Part shown: in pieces, positions 22,647 through 34,452 of the stretch
Numbering within the stretch: the stretch's first letter is position 1
Layout of the letters: the number at the start of each line of letters is the position of its first letter
Assembly: GCA_958450325.1 (NCBI GenBank)
Contig: OY288253.1
Location: 61,132,266 to 61,196,265 of the forward strand
Direction of reading: 5' to 3'
DNA length: 64,000 nt
Source of the DNA: Agrostemma githago
Lineage: Eukaryota > Streptophyta > Magnoliopsida > Caryophyllales > Caryophyllaceae
The notes under the pieces: generated by a model
Told to the model about the DNA's origin: nothing
Seen by the model: only the letters and a program-made list of their open reading frames with translations
The model's database searches: none
Translations under genes and position numbers: made by a program

Positions 22647-24423
22647 TGATGCGCGCTGTCGCTGACACGCATGCAAACAATATTTTTAACACCGACTAAC
22701 CTAACTGATGTAGTAGTGGTAGGTCGGGATCGATCCACAGGGAGAGGGTTAAGCGATATTGGTCAAGTCTAGAGTTTAATCGTGATTGGGATTGAGACGG
22801 GGGTTTTGGGAAGAGAGGAGTCGAACTAAGGCTAGCGAACTACACTACTAAGGCTAGGAACAATAATAGGAAAGGTGTTGGGGAGAGTCGGGATTCGAAA
22901 ATGGGGTCTTAGAGTCTCGGGATCGAGTTTTAGTTACAACGTTGAAAAGGGAGAGTGCCACCTTTCGGTTTAATCACCCAACCTACCTAAACCCGCTTTC
23001 GCGACGAAAGAGTAAGTCTCAAATTAAAGTAATTTCTACCCCGAATTTTCCCATATTGATAGAGACGAGTCAAGGTCAATCTAGCTGCAGTCTAGGTCAA
23101 CAAAGACACAAAAACCTTAAAATTGATAATCAACAAGTAAACAACCCACCAACATCACTCGAATCAAATAATCCAAATCCTCATCCCTAATTCCCCAACA
23201 AGAAAATCTACTCACTAATCATGATGAATAACAACAAGGCATTAACTAAGGAGAAGTTAACCAAAGCATGCATAACAACTATACTAACAATTGACACTAA
23301 GGAGAGAGATTAACTAACACACAATCTAAAGAGAAGCTAACAAAGGAGAGAAAAACATAAACTAACTAATGAAGAAAAGGGAGAGGAAAGAATTTACCAA
23401 CTATGGAGAAAACTAAGGAGAAAGATGAAGATAAATATGAAAGATTGAATCTTGGGAGAAATAATGCAAGAATTTGTCACCAATCCATGCAAAATTCTTC
23501 AATCTTCAATAAGAGCAATATAAATCTTCAAGAGATAATACAAGAATTTTGTCACATAAACCCTTGCAAAACCCTTGAATCTTCAACATAAAAGCACAAT
23601 CTTCAACAAAGAGGGAAGTTTGATTACTAATTATAGAGTAATTATACTAATACTAAGTAGATCTACTAATTCTATGGAGATTTTTACTAAGAGAGCTTAC
23701 TACAAACTACCACTATTACTAGAGAATTCTCTATACTTCTCCTACTCCTAAGAGGCTCACTCAAGGCTCAAGAAGGCACAAAACCCTAGGAGGAGTACTT
23801 ATAGAATCTCTTAATGGGTTGCACAAACTTCAAGGCCCAAATCCAATTCCTCTTCATTTAAGCTAGACCATCACCCTTTGCATCTTCATGGGGTGAAACT
23901 TCACCCTGCGGCTCGACATAATAATCCCACCGGGTGAAATTTCACCCGATGAGATTTTCTTCTCAATTTGCGAATTCGGCTCGGTTTCTCCATCGGGCGA
24001 AATTTCACCCGTTGGGCGAAATTTCGCCCGGTCGTGAGTGCCATGAAAATTTTCGGGGAGGTGGAAAATGTCGTCGGGCGAAACTTTGCCCGATGATGAC
24101 TCACCGGGTGAAGTTTCACCCGATGGAGTTTCTCCTGTTTTCCGGTCTCTTTCTTCGTCGATCAATTGGATTACTCGAACTTTCGGTTGTGTGCTTCGCT
24201 CTTTGGACCGTATCTCTCTCATGATCGTAGAAGCTCATACACGTTTTCGGTCGAAAATCCTATCAAAATAGACAGAAAACTACCAAAAACACGTAAAATG
24301 CAAAAGAGAGACACTAATGCGAGAATTATTTAAAATACGGCGATAATCACACTCTATTCTCGCAAAACGGAGGAAAAACGGTTCTAAATGGGAGGAAAAA
24401 TGGTCCAAATTTGGCACACAACA
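22647..24423 (-). mobile_element. Solo LTR of the element B family, inserted in element B
   Basis: 1777 bp, TG...CA ends, flanked by GGTAG on both sides. It has no primer site on one side and no polypurine tract on the other. The ORF3 frame continues across it when it is removed. So it is a later insertion of the same family that was reduced to a solo LTR, presumably by LTR-LTR recombination, rather than a third structural LTR. Confidence 0.88.
23890..24125. promoter_or_regulatory. U3 palindrome cluster of the solo LTR
   Basis: GGGYGAAATTTCRCCC-type units near 23891, 23930, 23995, 24013, 24073 and 24103, one more than in LTR copy 1. Confidence 0.85.
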
Positions 24424-24428
24424 GGTAG
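24424..24428. other. TSD of solo LTR, right (GGTAG)
   Basis: Matches 22642-22646. Confidence 0.9.
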
Positions 24429-25789
24429 ACTAGGTGAATGTGGAGTGTCTGTGTGGTTCAAAGTTGAGTGTGAAAAACTGTGAGGTTTGGTGTTCGGTCT
24501 GATGGGAGGAAGAGGGTGCGTGTGATGATGACGGTAAAGTTCTATGACCCTCATCCCGGGAGGTTTCAACCTCCGACACGTCTACGACCTCAATATCATC
24601 GTCGCCATAATCTAAAGGTCCATCGGTGTATTGAACCATATAAAACTTATCTCGGGTGTTATCCCGAATGAACTCCCAGACCTCTTCGGCATGCCGAAGT
24701 TCTCTTCAATATCTAGCCTAACCCATTCAGGGTTAGGCATTGCAATGGCTCTCATTTCAGTAATCTTATACAGGAACAAACTGTTATAATCCCCTTTCTG
24801 GGGCCATACAAGGAAAGGACAATAAACTTCATCTATGAAAATTCCCGCTCCGTCAACTGGTGCCAAATCGCTAAAATCGATGGCCAAGGCTTTAGATATC
24901 ATCGTTACAATACCGCCACAAGAAATTTTCTTGCGGCTGCCCTTCGCAACCTGGGCAAAATGAGTAGCTAAGGCCTCGGACATATCGATAGACGGGCCTC
25001 TGTTCAAAACCGCATCCTCCAACAACTGTACCGCTGTGGCACTACAGTTATGGTGCGTATCATAGCTTGTTAGGAATGAGTTGGCTATGATACGCGCCAA
25101 ATACCGAAGGATGGACTTTCGAATAGAGAAAGAACGCATCTTCCCTCCCTTGAAAGTCCTCTGGCGGGCTATTTTAAACCAGAATCGATCTCGGCCGAAT
25201 TTATCGTCCCGGGTCTGCCCCGCCCGAGGCTTCCAAGGACCGAAGAAGGTAAACCAAGCAATGCACCAAAGTCCTTCAAGTTGAGGACGTACAGAGTTTC
25301 TCGCAACTGAAAAGAGACAGTGGCATTATCGTCACCACTTAGCTCGAAAGTTGCGAAAAACTCGCACGTCAACTTCTAAAATGTTTCCTCCTCGGAGGCA
25401 TAAAATTTGATAAGACCAAGGCTTAGGCACATTGCTTGTACCTGCGGTTCTATGCCCATACGCTCAAGTACATCTCGAGCCGCCCAAGCCGCCCAACGAG
25501 TCGGCTCGAGACGACAAACCCAAAAAATTTTACATTTATCATGATGAGCTTTTTTAGCGAAATATAAACCAGAATCAGCATGACGGAAATTACGGCGAAT
25601 TTTCGGGTAACGTACCTCAAGCGGAACGGGTTGTTCGCGCGGGATTGATCTTTGTGTCTGAACGGGCATCGGGACAGATTCGTCCCGAGCCTTGGCCGTC
25701 TTCTCTGACCTAGAGGATGATGTTGACCCCGAATTCCGATTAAGCATTGAAGAAATCCGTTTCCTTGCCATTTGCTTTACCTTTCTCAT
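24429..25789 (-). pseudogene. Element B ORF3 (ATHILA ORF-1/env-like), N-terminal and middle part
   Basis: ATG at 25787-25789 on the minus strand. The segment 25376-25789 is basic at its start (RKVKQMARKRISS). After one in-frame TAG comes LTCEFFATFEL...LRETLYVLNLKDFGALLGLP (25169-25372), and after one frameshift a 175-aa stretch at 24612-25139. The EFFATF and LGLP blocks are like the Athila ORF-1/env-like family as I remember it. The same position in A holds an ORF with LLGVTSKGD. Whether the product is an envelope protein or something else is not known. The frame is cut by the solo LTR. Confidence 0.65.
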
Positions 25790-26084
25790 CCTTGTTGCTT
25801 GAATTTGACAAATATGGTGATGACGATCTCGGTTTGGGGTTTGTCGGAACTTGAACGATTTCTAAAAACAAACTCCAAGGAAGTGTTAGGAATGTGATGA
25901 GGATGAGGAATATATAATTTAATTGGAATTTGGTGGAGGAATGGAAGGATTAGAGGTGGTTTAAGGTGGAGGATTTGGGGTTTGTTTTGGGGTTTTTGGG
26001 GTTTGGTTGAGGAGAGAGAGAGGAAAAGGTAGATTATGAGGATGGGTAAGGTGTTTGGCTGGGTAAAGGGTCGCGGGGTGTTTT
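25790..26084 (-). promoter_or_regulatory. Pyrimidine-rich leader of element B ORF3
   Basis: On the minus strand it is rich in CCTCTCTCTCTCC and CCAAACCCC, with no long frame. A possible splice acceptor TTTTTAG lies near 25860. It directly follows the palindrome cluster. Confidence 0.45.
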
Positions 26085-26370
26085 TTCGCCCGGTGGTCAC
26101 CATCGGGCGAAATTTCACCCGACGGTGTTCGGGTTGAAAAACGTCGTTTCCGCGCAGTTTCACCACCGGGCGAAATTTCGCCCGGTAAGATCTCACCGGG
26201 TGAAATTTCACCCGGTCAGATTTCCGTCAAATTCCAAGTCACAAAAATATTTTTATCGCAGGGCGAAATTTCGCCTGGTGAGATTCCACCGGGTGAAATT
26301 TTGCCCGGCAGATTTTCCGTCAATTCCATTAGTTTGAGCAAAGTCGCCACCGGGTGAAATTTCACCCGGT
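26085..26370. promoter_or_regulatory. Spacer palindrome cluster of element B
   Basis: Six units of the GGGYGAAATTTCRCCC family near 26102, 26165, 26191, 26259, 26289 and 26349, several of them perfect palindromes with CCGG ends. They lie between the end of gag-pro and ORF3. Confidence 0.88.
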
Positions 26371-26681
26371 AAAATAATCCAATATAAAATAGGACTTTGC
26401 TACGAAGATTCCCTTCGACTTGGCCCAAAAACATCCTTAACTCTTCAATAAAATTAATCATCTCGACCCATGCATTAGCTACATGGAGAAAAACTCTCAA
26501 AATTTATAGCGCATCCCAAAAATTCCAAAAGAAATCTTCACGGTTCCTGCAGGTACCAAACATGCTCCAAAAAAAAAATCCAAAAGCTATTGTCCAAAGA
26601 AAATAAATAGAGATGGGAATATACAAATATTTACAAGGTGGTTATTATGGACACCACCAAACCGAATTGAATAGTTTGAGT

Positions 26682-29305
26682 TTAATCGGGGTTGCTTGAA
26701 AAGCAACCCGGAGTACCATGCTTCTTGTTCTTGAAAATAACGCCACCAACCATATGTTCTCTTCTTGGCCTTGGAAAACCCATAAGGCGAGCTACGTCCG
26801 GTAGCATACCCCACTCATTTAAAACTTCTTCTTCGGAGGCTTGACCAAGTATAAGAAAAACGCCATCATCATCACTATCATTATAGTGGACATCTTCTTC
26901 GGATGGTTCCTCGGTGGCATAGTCAAACGTCGACGCAAGGTTCAATTGATTAGGAGGTTGGTAATTATCTCGTGCTTGAAGTTCGTCATCGGTTGGTATT
27001 TCCACCATATGATCCCACAATTCCTTTCTGAAAGGGATATTCGGCAAGAAAGCGGGCAATACAAATTGAACGGTGCTATTACCAACATTAAAAGATAATT
27101 TCTCCTTTTTTACATCGATAATCACTCCACCGGTTGCTAGGAAAGGTCACCCTAGTAAGATAGGATTGCGTTCTTCAATAGGCATGTCAAGGACCACGAA
27201 ATCGGTAGGTATGCATAAAGGACCTACCTTATAACCATAAGATTTCGTGCTAACCCAATTGGCGCTTTCGAAGTACCGTCGGCCATCTGAACGTTAAGCG
27301 GAAAGTGTACCATCCTTGGAATATTGATTGTTTGAGCAATGATCAATGGCATAAGGCTAATATCCGCCCCAAGATCACATAAAGCTCGATGTATCTCAAC
27401 ATTGTCGATCGAGCAAGGTATGCAGAAGTTACTGGGGTCACCAAGCTTAGTAGGTATGGTAACTTTTGGGGTGACCCTAGATAGTAGTGGAGTTTCCTTC
27501 CTTATGGTAGAATTCAAAATTATACCCCTTATATACTCGGTCGGAGTTGGCATAGAGGGACTAGTTTCTAAATTCTCTATCAAATCGGTGAAGGTTATCC
27601 TGTATAAGGCTTGGTTATCGAATGGGATTGGTGGCTTGTCATTCAAGGGGGGCACTTCGATCCTAGAAACTAGGTTTGTGTCCTCTATAGGAATTTGTTC
27701 AATAACATACGCAAGGTCTCCCACAAGATACTTTGATGGATCTCTTCTTAGTCTTTCGGTTACACTCTTGACCACTTTCTCATCGGGTTCATTGATTGAG
27801 GGATGAGATGTAAGAGTTCGCGGGTCAAAGGGGTTAACCGGTTCCTTTTTTTTGATCACCTTAATGGCATTCACGGATGCATGATTGAAAGAATCGGTCG
27901 GTTCTTGAGAAGATTGGGCTTGCGAGGCGGAACGTGCCTCTAAAGCTTCAAGTCTAGCTCGGTTTGACGCATTTTCTTTCAATAAGAACTTGATCGTTTG
28001 TTGAATGTCATAAAAGGGTTGAGAGTTACCTTGAAAGTTCCTGGGAGGACCTTGATTGAATGGAGGATGGGTTCCAAAAGGACGACCTTGATTAAATGGA
28101 GGATAGGTTCCAAAAGGAGGACCTTGATTGAATGGAGGATAGGTTCCAAAGGGAGGAACATAGTTTGGTCCAGGTGGTCCTTGAGAATAAGAATAACCTT
28201 GATTGAATTGATTTGTGTGAGGAGGTCTCGGTTGATAATAGAAACCATGTGAATTAGGATAAACCCTTTGATTGGGGGCTCTTGGAAAAGGATATGATCC
28301 TTCAGTAGGCATGGAATAAAATCCGGTCCCCAAATTAGGATTGTTCGTTAGAGATTTTTCATGGGTTCTTTGGGTGTTGGCTTGATAAGTACTCTCCTTT
28401 CTCATACACAATTCGGAATCGTGGTCATATCTCCCGCAATGATCACATGGAATTTCAATACGATACAATTTAGGTGGTGAAATGGATGATCGTCTAGGTG
28501 AAATCACTCTTTTTGGTGGAGATGATCTTTGTGGAGATGTTCTAGTCTTGGGTGGAGAATTGGCTCTAGCAACATACACTTCAAATTGCCTAACCAACTC
28601 CTCAACTCTAGCTTCAAGTTCGGTTCTCCTCTCGGTTGACGATGTTGACTCACCACTTAGCTCTTCATGTTGATCATTTTCAGAATATTCATCATTCTTG
28701 GCTATCCTTTCAATGAGTTTTGTAGATTCAATTTCATTTAACAAAAAGAAATCGCCCTTTGCCGCCGCATTGACATTTTCTTTGGCGTTGTACAATAACG
28801 AGTGGAAGAATATATGAAGTAGAAGCCAACTAGGGATGCCGTGGTGTGGACATTTTCTTTGCAACGTTTGAAATCGGTCCCATGCTTTACTTATGCTCTC
28901 ATTTTCTTGTTGTTGGAATGTTTGAATTTCTCTTCGGAATTTGTTAGTCTTGGATGGTGGGTAGTATTTTTCGAGGAAAGAGTTGCTCAAATGTTCCCAA
29001 GTGCGAAAAGTATTGTTGGGGAAACTCTTAATCCATCTCCTTGCTCCCTCACGCAAGGTGCGAGGAAAAAGGATCCGACGTAGTTGGCACTCGGTGACTC
29101 CTTCAAGCTTGACACCAATAAGACTTTCCTTGAAAAGGCAAACATGCTCTATCACATCTTCATCCGGCAAACCTCGGAAAGTTTGTTGTTGAATTAAATG
29201 GATGATGGAAGGTTTAAGCTCGAAACTCTCCGGGATGGCTCCAACGAAGACGGGTGAAGAAATATCGCCAACAGATGGTTGAGAATGGGACCCAAGTGCA
29301 GCCAT
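26682..29305 (-). CDS. Element B gag-protease polyprotein, lacking pol
   Basis: A 693-codon frame runs from ATG 29305 to 27224. It holds a gag core (FRTWEHLSNSFLEKYYPPSKTNK), an SP-rich linker, a CCHC knuckle (CDHCGRYDHDSELC), a PPFNQGPPFGTY repeat and the protease motif CDLGADISLMP. A 1-bp loss near 27222 and a TGA at 27153 in the ILLG(R)PF motif interrupt the protease end. The frame then runs on to 26682 with an acidic tail. No reverse transcriptase, RNase H or integrase motif follows; the spacer and ORF3 come next. If its gag were expressed, it would depend on another element for replication. Confidence 0.8.
28034..28165 (-). repeat. Minisatellite in element B gag
   Basis: A 36- to 39-bp unit encoding PPFNQGPPFGTY-like peptide is present about three and a half times. 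Units differ by single substitutions. Confidence 0.85.
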
Positions 29306-29579
29306 GCTTGAATCCTTGGAAGTTGTTTGAGGATGGAGTGTTGAGAAATGAAGGAATTGGTGGAGGATTACACTATCAAGTTATTGCTTCGGTCCACAAT
29401 ATTTCCAAGCGACTTGTTCTCCGAATGGGGATCAAGCAACCTAAATCAAAAATATACCTAGCAAAAACTTAACAAACGATGAGTCTTCCTAGCACCTAAT
29501 GGCACTAGGGTAGAAGGAAAGAAAAACAATTATCCAATCACAATAAAACAAAGACTTAATCAATTAACTAATCACCGTC

Positions 29580-29597
29580 TCCCTGGCAACGGCGCCA
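29580..29597 (-). other. Primer binding site of element B (tRNA-Asp)
   Basis: Minus strand TGGCGCCGTTGCCAGGGA begins three bases inside the 5' LTR boundary. It matches the tRNA-Asp 3' complement with one mismatch, which fixes the orientation of B. Confidence 0.88.
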
Positions 29598-29600
29598 TTT

Positions 29601-31390
29601 TGATGCGCGCTGTCGGTGACACGCATGCAAACAATATTTTTAACACCGACTAACCTAACTGGTGTAGTAGTGGTAGGTCGGGATCGATCCACAGGGAGAG
29701 GGTTAAGCGATATTGGTCAAGTCTAGAGTTTAATCGCGATTGGAATTGAGACAGGGGTTTTGGGATGAGAGGAGTCTAACTAAGGCTAGCGAACTACACT
29801 ACTAAGGCTAGGAACAATAATAGGAAAGGTGTTGGGGAGAGTCGGGATTCGAAAATGGGGTCTTAGAGTCTCGGGATCGAGTTTTAGTTACAACGTTGAA
29901 AAGGGAGAGTACCACATTTCGGTTTAATCATCCAACCTACCTAAACCCGCTTTCGCGACGAAAGAGTAGGTCTCAAATTAAGGTAATTTCTACCCCGAGT
30001 TTCCCCATATTGATAGAAACGAGTCAAGGTCAATCTAGCTGCAGTCTAGGTCAACAAAGACACAAAAACCTTAAAATTGATAATCAATAAGTAAACAACC
30101 CACCAACATCCCTTGAATCAAATAATCCAAATCCTCGTCCCTACTTCCCCAACAAGAAAATCTACTCACTAGTCATGATGGATAACAACAAGGAACTAAC
30201 TAAGGAGCAATTAACTAAAGCATGCATAACAACTATACTAACAATTGACACTAAGGAGAGAGATTAACTAACACACAATCTAAAGAGAAGCTAACAAAGG
30301 AGAGAAAAACATAAACTAACTAATGGAGAGAAGGGAGAGGAAAGAATTTACCAACTATGGAGAAAACTAAGGAGAAAGTTGAAGATAAATATAAAAGATT
30401 GAATCTTGGGAGAAATAATGCAAAAATTTGTCACCAATCCATGCAAAATTCTTCAATCTTCAATAAAAACAATATAAATCTTCAAGAGATAATACAAGAA
30501 TTTTGTCACATAAACCCTTGCAAAATCCTTGAATCTTCAACATAAAAGCACAATCTTCAACAAAGAGGGAAGTTTGATTACTAATTATAGAGTAATTATA
30601 CTAATACTAAGTAGATCTACTAATTCTATGGGATTTTTACTAAAGGAGCTTACTACAAACTACCACCACTACTAGTGAATTCTCTATACTACTCCTACTC
30701 CTAAGAGGCTCACTCAATGCTCAAGGAGGCACAAAATCATAGGAGGAGTACTTATAGAATCTCTTAATGGGTTGCACAAACTTCAAGGCCCAAATCCAAT
30801 TTCTCTTCATTTTAGCTAGACCATCACCCTTTGCATCTTCATGGGGTGAAATTTCACCCTGCACCTCGACATAATAATCCCACTGGGTGAAATTTCACCC
30901 GATGAGAATTTCTTCTCAATTTGCATATTCGGCTCGGTTTCTCCATCGGGCGAAATTTCACCCGGTGGGCGAAATTTTGCCCAGTCGTTTCGCCCGGTCG
31001 TGAGTGCCATGAAAATCTTCGGGAAGGTGAAAAATGTCGTCGGGCGAAACTTCGCCCGATGATGACTCACCGGGTGAAGTTTCACCCGGTGGAGTTTCTC
31101 CTCTTTTCCGGTCTCTTTCTTCGTCGATCAATTGGATTACTCGAACTTTCGGTTGTGTGCTTCGCTCTTTGGACCGTATCTCTCTCATGCTCGTAGAAGC
31201 TCATACATTGTTTTCGGTCGAAAATCCTATCAAAATAGACATAAAACTACCAAAAACACATAAAATGCAAAAGAGAGACACTAATGCGAGAATTACTCAA
31301 AATACGGCGATAATTGCACTCTATTCTCGCAAAACGGAGGAAAAACGGGTCTAAATGGGAGGAAAAACGGTCCAAATTTGGCACACAACA
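29601..31390 (-). mobile_element. 5' LTR of element B (LTR copy 3)
   Basis: 1790 bp, starting TGATGCGCGCTGTCGG and ending CACACAACA on the + strand, with the primer site on its inner side. It contains the palindrome cluster and the same TATA-like word as copy 1. Confidence 0.92.
30840..31090. promoter_or_regulatory. U3 palindrome cluster of element B (5' LTR)
   Basis: GGGYGAAATTTCRCCC-type units near 30843, 30884, 30947, 30964, 31039 and 31069, plus an extra half-unit TTTCGCCCGG at 30988. Confidence 0.85.
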
Positions 31391-31896
31391 GTATAGGACA
31401 GCCTATAAGACACTGATTGGTACACCGCTTTATCGGTTGGTTTATGGGAAGTCCTGTCACTTACCCGTAGAGTTGGAGCATAAAGCTTGTGGGTCGTTAA
31501 AGAGCTTAACTTTGATCCAAAATTGTGTGGCGAAAATCGTCTTTTACAGCTAGACGAACTGAGGAGTTTCGGATGAATGCCTACAATATTACCTGTATCT
31601 ATAAAGAGAAGACGAAAATGTGGCACGATAAGCGTATCATTCTGAGGGAGTTTAAAGCAGGCGAAAAGGTATTATTATTTAATTCTCGTCTTCGTCTTTT
31701 TCTTGGAAAATTAAAATCCAGATGGTCCGGCCCCTATACGGTGATTTCGGTCTCTAAATTTGGGTCGGTCGAGCTTGAAAACTCTACCACAGAAAATCGC
31801 TTTAAGGTCAATGGTCACCAAATAAAGCACTACCACGAGAAAGGTGAGACAGGAGGAGAAGTCGAGGTTTTGTACCTCAACACCGTCACCAACTGA
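31391..31896 (+). pseudogene. Element A integrase, C-terminal part
   Basis: Continues the integrase after element B (IGTPLYRLVYGKSCHLPVEL) and ends with the C-terminal DNA-binding block: MWHDKRII, GEKVLLFNSRLRLF and LKSRWSGPYTV, then FKVNGHQIKHY. The stop at 31894-31896 ends pol. A frameshift lies near 31490. Confidence 0.88.
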
Positions 31897-32872
31897 GCAA
31901 GGTGACTATGATCATGCGGGACCATAAACCAGCGGTGACCAGGAGACAATCCCGGGTTGTAAAACATTTCTACCTGCATTTAGTTAGTCAGAGCATTTTA
32001 ATTTTCTGCATTGTAATTTTTGTGTGGGTGAGGATGAGGGTCTAACGGCTGAATTTGAGTTTGTGCAAAAAAACAGGCTGCTGACGAAAAACTGGAATGG
32101 GCTAACAATAGTCGACCGACTATTTTTATAGTCGACTGACTATCTATTATATTTGTCGGGTGATTATTTTAATAGTCTGTCGACAATCGTGCACCTTGGC
32201 TGATATATTTCCGTGACATAAGGCTTATTTTCTCTCCTTACTCTTTTATTTCAATTTGTTTTTGAAAAAAATTAACCCTTAAACCCTTATTCTCTCTCTC
32301 TCGCTCACTCCTCCCACCTACCTCCATTCTTAACCTTCATCTTCTACCTATCAATCTTCATCTTCAACCTCCTACCCACCTTCTTTTTCTCCATCCCTAT
32401 TCTCTAACCTTGTCACATTTGTTATTCTCTTGTTTCTATTTGAAGCTGTTATTGTTGTCCTGCCAAATCAGTAAGTTCCCTTGAGTTTTTCTTTTTCCGT
32501 TTGCGTTGTCTGCTGTCCGCCGAGAGTCGTCGACCATCGGAATAGTCGGACGACTATTCTGATTGTCGGACGACAGTCGCGATAGTCGGACGACTATCAT
32601 TTTTGTCGGGCGACTGTGGCGATTTTTAGGCGATTTTCTGGGCACCTGACGCGACTTGTCGGGTCTTGTTTTCAGTTTTTGATTTCAGATTCTGACTTAG
32701 TTTTGTTCCAGATTTCTGTTATTGCTCATTTCTCTACCCAAATTAATTGATTTCTTTCACATTATAATGTTTTTGCCTAAATTTCAGTTATGGAATTAGG
32801 GTTTTGATTTTAATCAATTTGAGATTTTTGTTTGAGGAGTACACTAGTCTGATTTTGCTATTTCAGGTCGAA
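31897..32872 (+). promoter_or_regulatory. Element A pol-ORF3 spacer with palindromes and leader
   Basis: There is no gene here. Palindromic units lie at 32108-32185 and 32522-32625. Between them are a TATA-like ATATATTT near 32200 and a CT-rich tract (32290-32440). A consensus splice donor GTAAGT sits at 32471 and an acceptor TTTGCTATTTCAG ends at 32866, seven bases before the ORF3 ATG at 32873. This looks like a promoter plus spliced leader. Confidence 0.55.
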
Positions 32873-34452
32873 ATGGATGCAAGGAAAAGACAACATCGGG
32901 GAAGCACGAGGCGTCGGGTCGATCATAGTCGGGAGTCAGCACCAACTCAGGCTCTCGTTCCATATTCTGAGCAGAACGTACCGGAGTACCCCGACGTTTG
33001 GTTCACGTCGAAAAATAAGAGGGAACGCTTCATACGGTTGGCAACTACTAAGGTAGTCCCGACACGGTTTCTAGACCGAGAGGTCTTGAACATGTTGGGC
33101 AATTATCCGACTGTTGTTGACTTACTGAATGGTACTGGTATGAGCGGACTAATTTACATGCTTGAATTTACATATAAGAGTCTGACTCTAAAGTTTTTTT
33201 AGTAGTTTCAACTTCTTTAGTGACACGGATTGAGACACACCTTGCATATTATTTAGACTCTTTAATCAGAGTTTTTCAAGGACCGTTCGCGAGTTCGGTC
33301 AGCTTTTAGGTGTCACTAGCAAAGGGGACTCAATACATCCCCCTCTTCGTCTAGCCAACGAAATCTGGTCTTGTATTTTTGACCGTAATACGGGTTGGAA
33401 GCGGGGTAACGAAGTCCACCACCCGGCCATCCGATACTGACTTCGTCTGTTAGGGTGCACCATTTACGGACGTACAGAGCCGAACAACGTTAATGCCGAT
33501 GAGTTAGAAAGTCTAGCGGACTATCTTAACATCGATAGCGGACGACCATATGTCATGAACGTGGACGCCCACATTGGAAGGCATATCAGAAATGGGCTTA
33601 TAGCTGCTATCCATTGTGGAGGTATTGTTTCCCACATTGGTCCTCAGCTATTTCAAGACTTCCCGTGCGGGAAAGATCCTATATATAGGAAACGACCTAC
33701 CACCTGCCGCGCGACTTGATAGTCGCCTTTTGAACTTTTCTGTCCTTAGAGGTCTTCATTGGATAGGTCCAGATTTGTGTTGTCACATAGTGAAGGATGA
33801 CTCGGTTATCCTCCCTTACGATCTACCACCTCTCGCCCCCTTCCCCCAGCTCCCTTTTAGTCTTGACACAGATAGTCCACTGTATCCCTTCTATTTGCTA
33901 CCACTTGGGAGGGATCTTCAGACCGCCACACACTTCACACCCGAGACGGGCAGGCCTTCTCAGCCACCTCGACAATCTCGAGGAGGAGTTAGTCGATCGA
34001 CCAGCCGCGCATCACATACACCATCTTTTGCGGCTGGGCTTTCGACACCACCACAGCCTCTTTATGCATTTCCATATACTGATTATTCTAACGTGCCTGC
34101 ATTTCTAGCCCACTTCGTGCCTCCTCCACCATATTTTCCACCTCCGATCATCGACCAAGTGGCGGTCTCTGCAATGCTTAATGAGTTGTACCACCGGGTA
34201 GCCACGGTACAGCTTAATCAGGCCCTGTACGACTTCCCAATTTATGACAATTCCGTGGAATTCAGTCCGACCTTTCCTACAGCTTGGCACTCGACTTACT
34301 ACACCTATCCCGAGGGAGGTTATGATAACAATGACCGGAATGAGGATATGGTCGATGATGAGAAAAACGACGAGGAGGGAGATGACGACGATGGGGATAA
34401 CGATAGTGGAAGTGGTAGTCGCGAGGAAAGCGGTGACGAGAGCTCCTATTAG
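32873..34452 (+). pseudogene. Element A ORF3 (ATHILA ORF-1/env-like), broken
   Basis: ATG 32873 opens a basic N-terminus (MDARKRQHRGSTRRR) and the frame stops at 33200. A second block at 33270-33610 in another frame contains FGQLLGVTSKGDSIHPPLRL. The last frame, to TAG 34450, reads a Pro-rich region and then a strongly acidic tail (about 34310-34449, runs of D and E). The order matches ORF3 of element B. Function unknown. A signal peptide or membrane anchor is not evident, which argues against a simple envelope protein. Confidence 0.65.

Noticed and set aside
22647..24423. B as two full elements sharing a middle LTR
   Set aside because: The middle LTR has no primer site or polypurine tract beside it, it has its own GGTAG duplication, and the ORF3 frame continues across it. 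A solo LTR insertion explains it better.
18474..30090. Three near-identical ~64-codon frames (18474, 22942, 29896) beginning MKRESTTFRFNHPTYLNP, and similar triplets at 18935, 23403 and 30357
   Set aside because: They repeat only because they lie in three copies of the B LTR. Composition and position do not support a protein.
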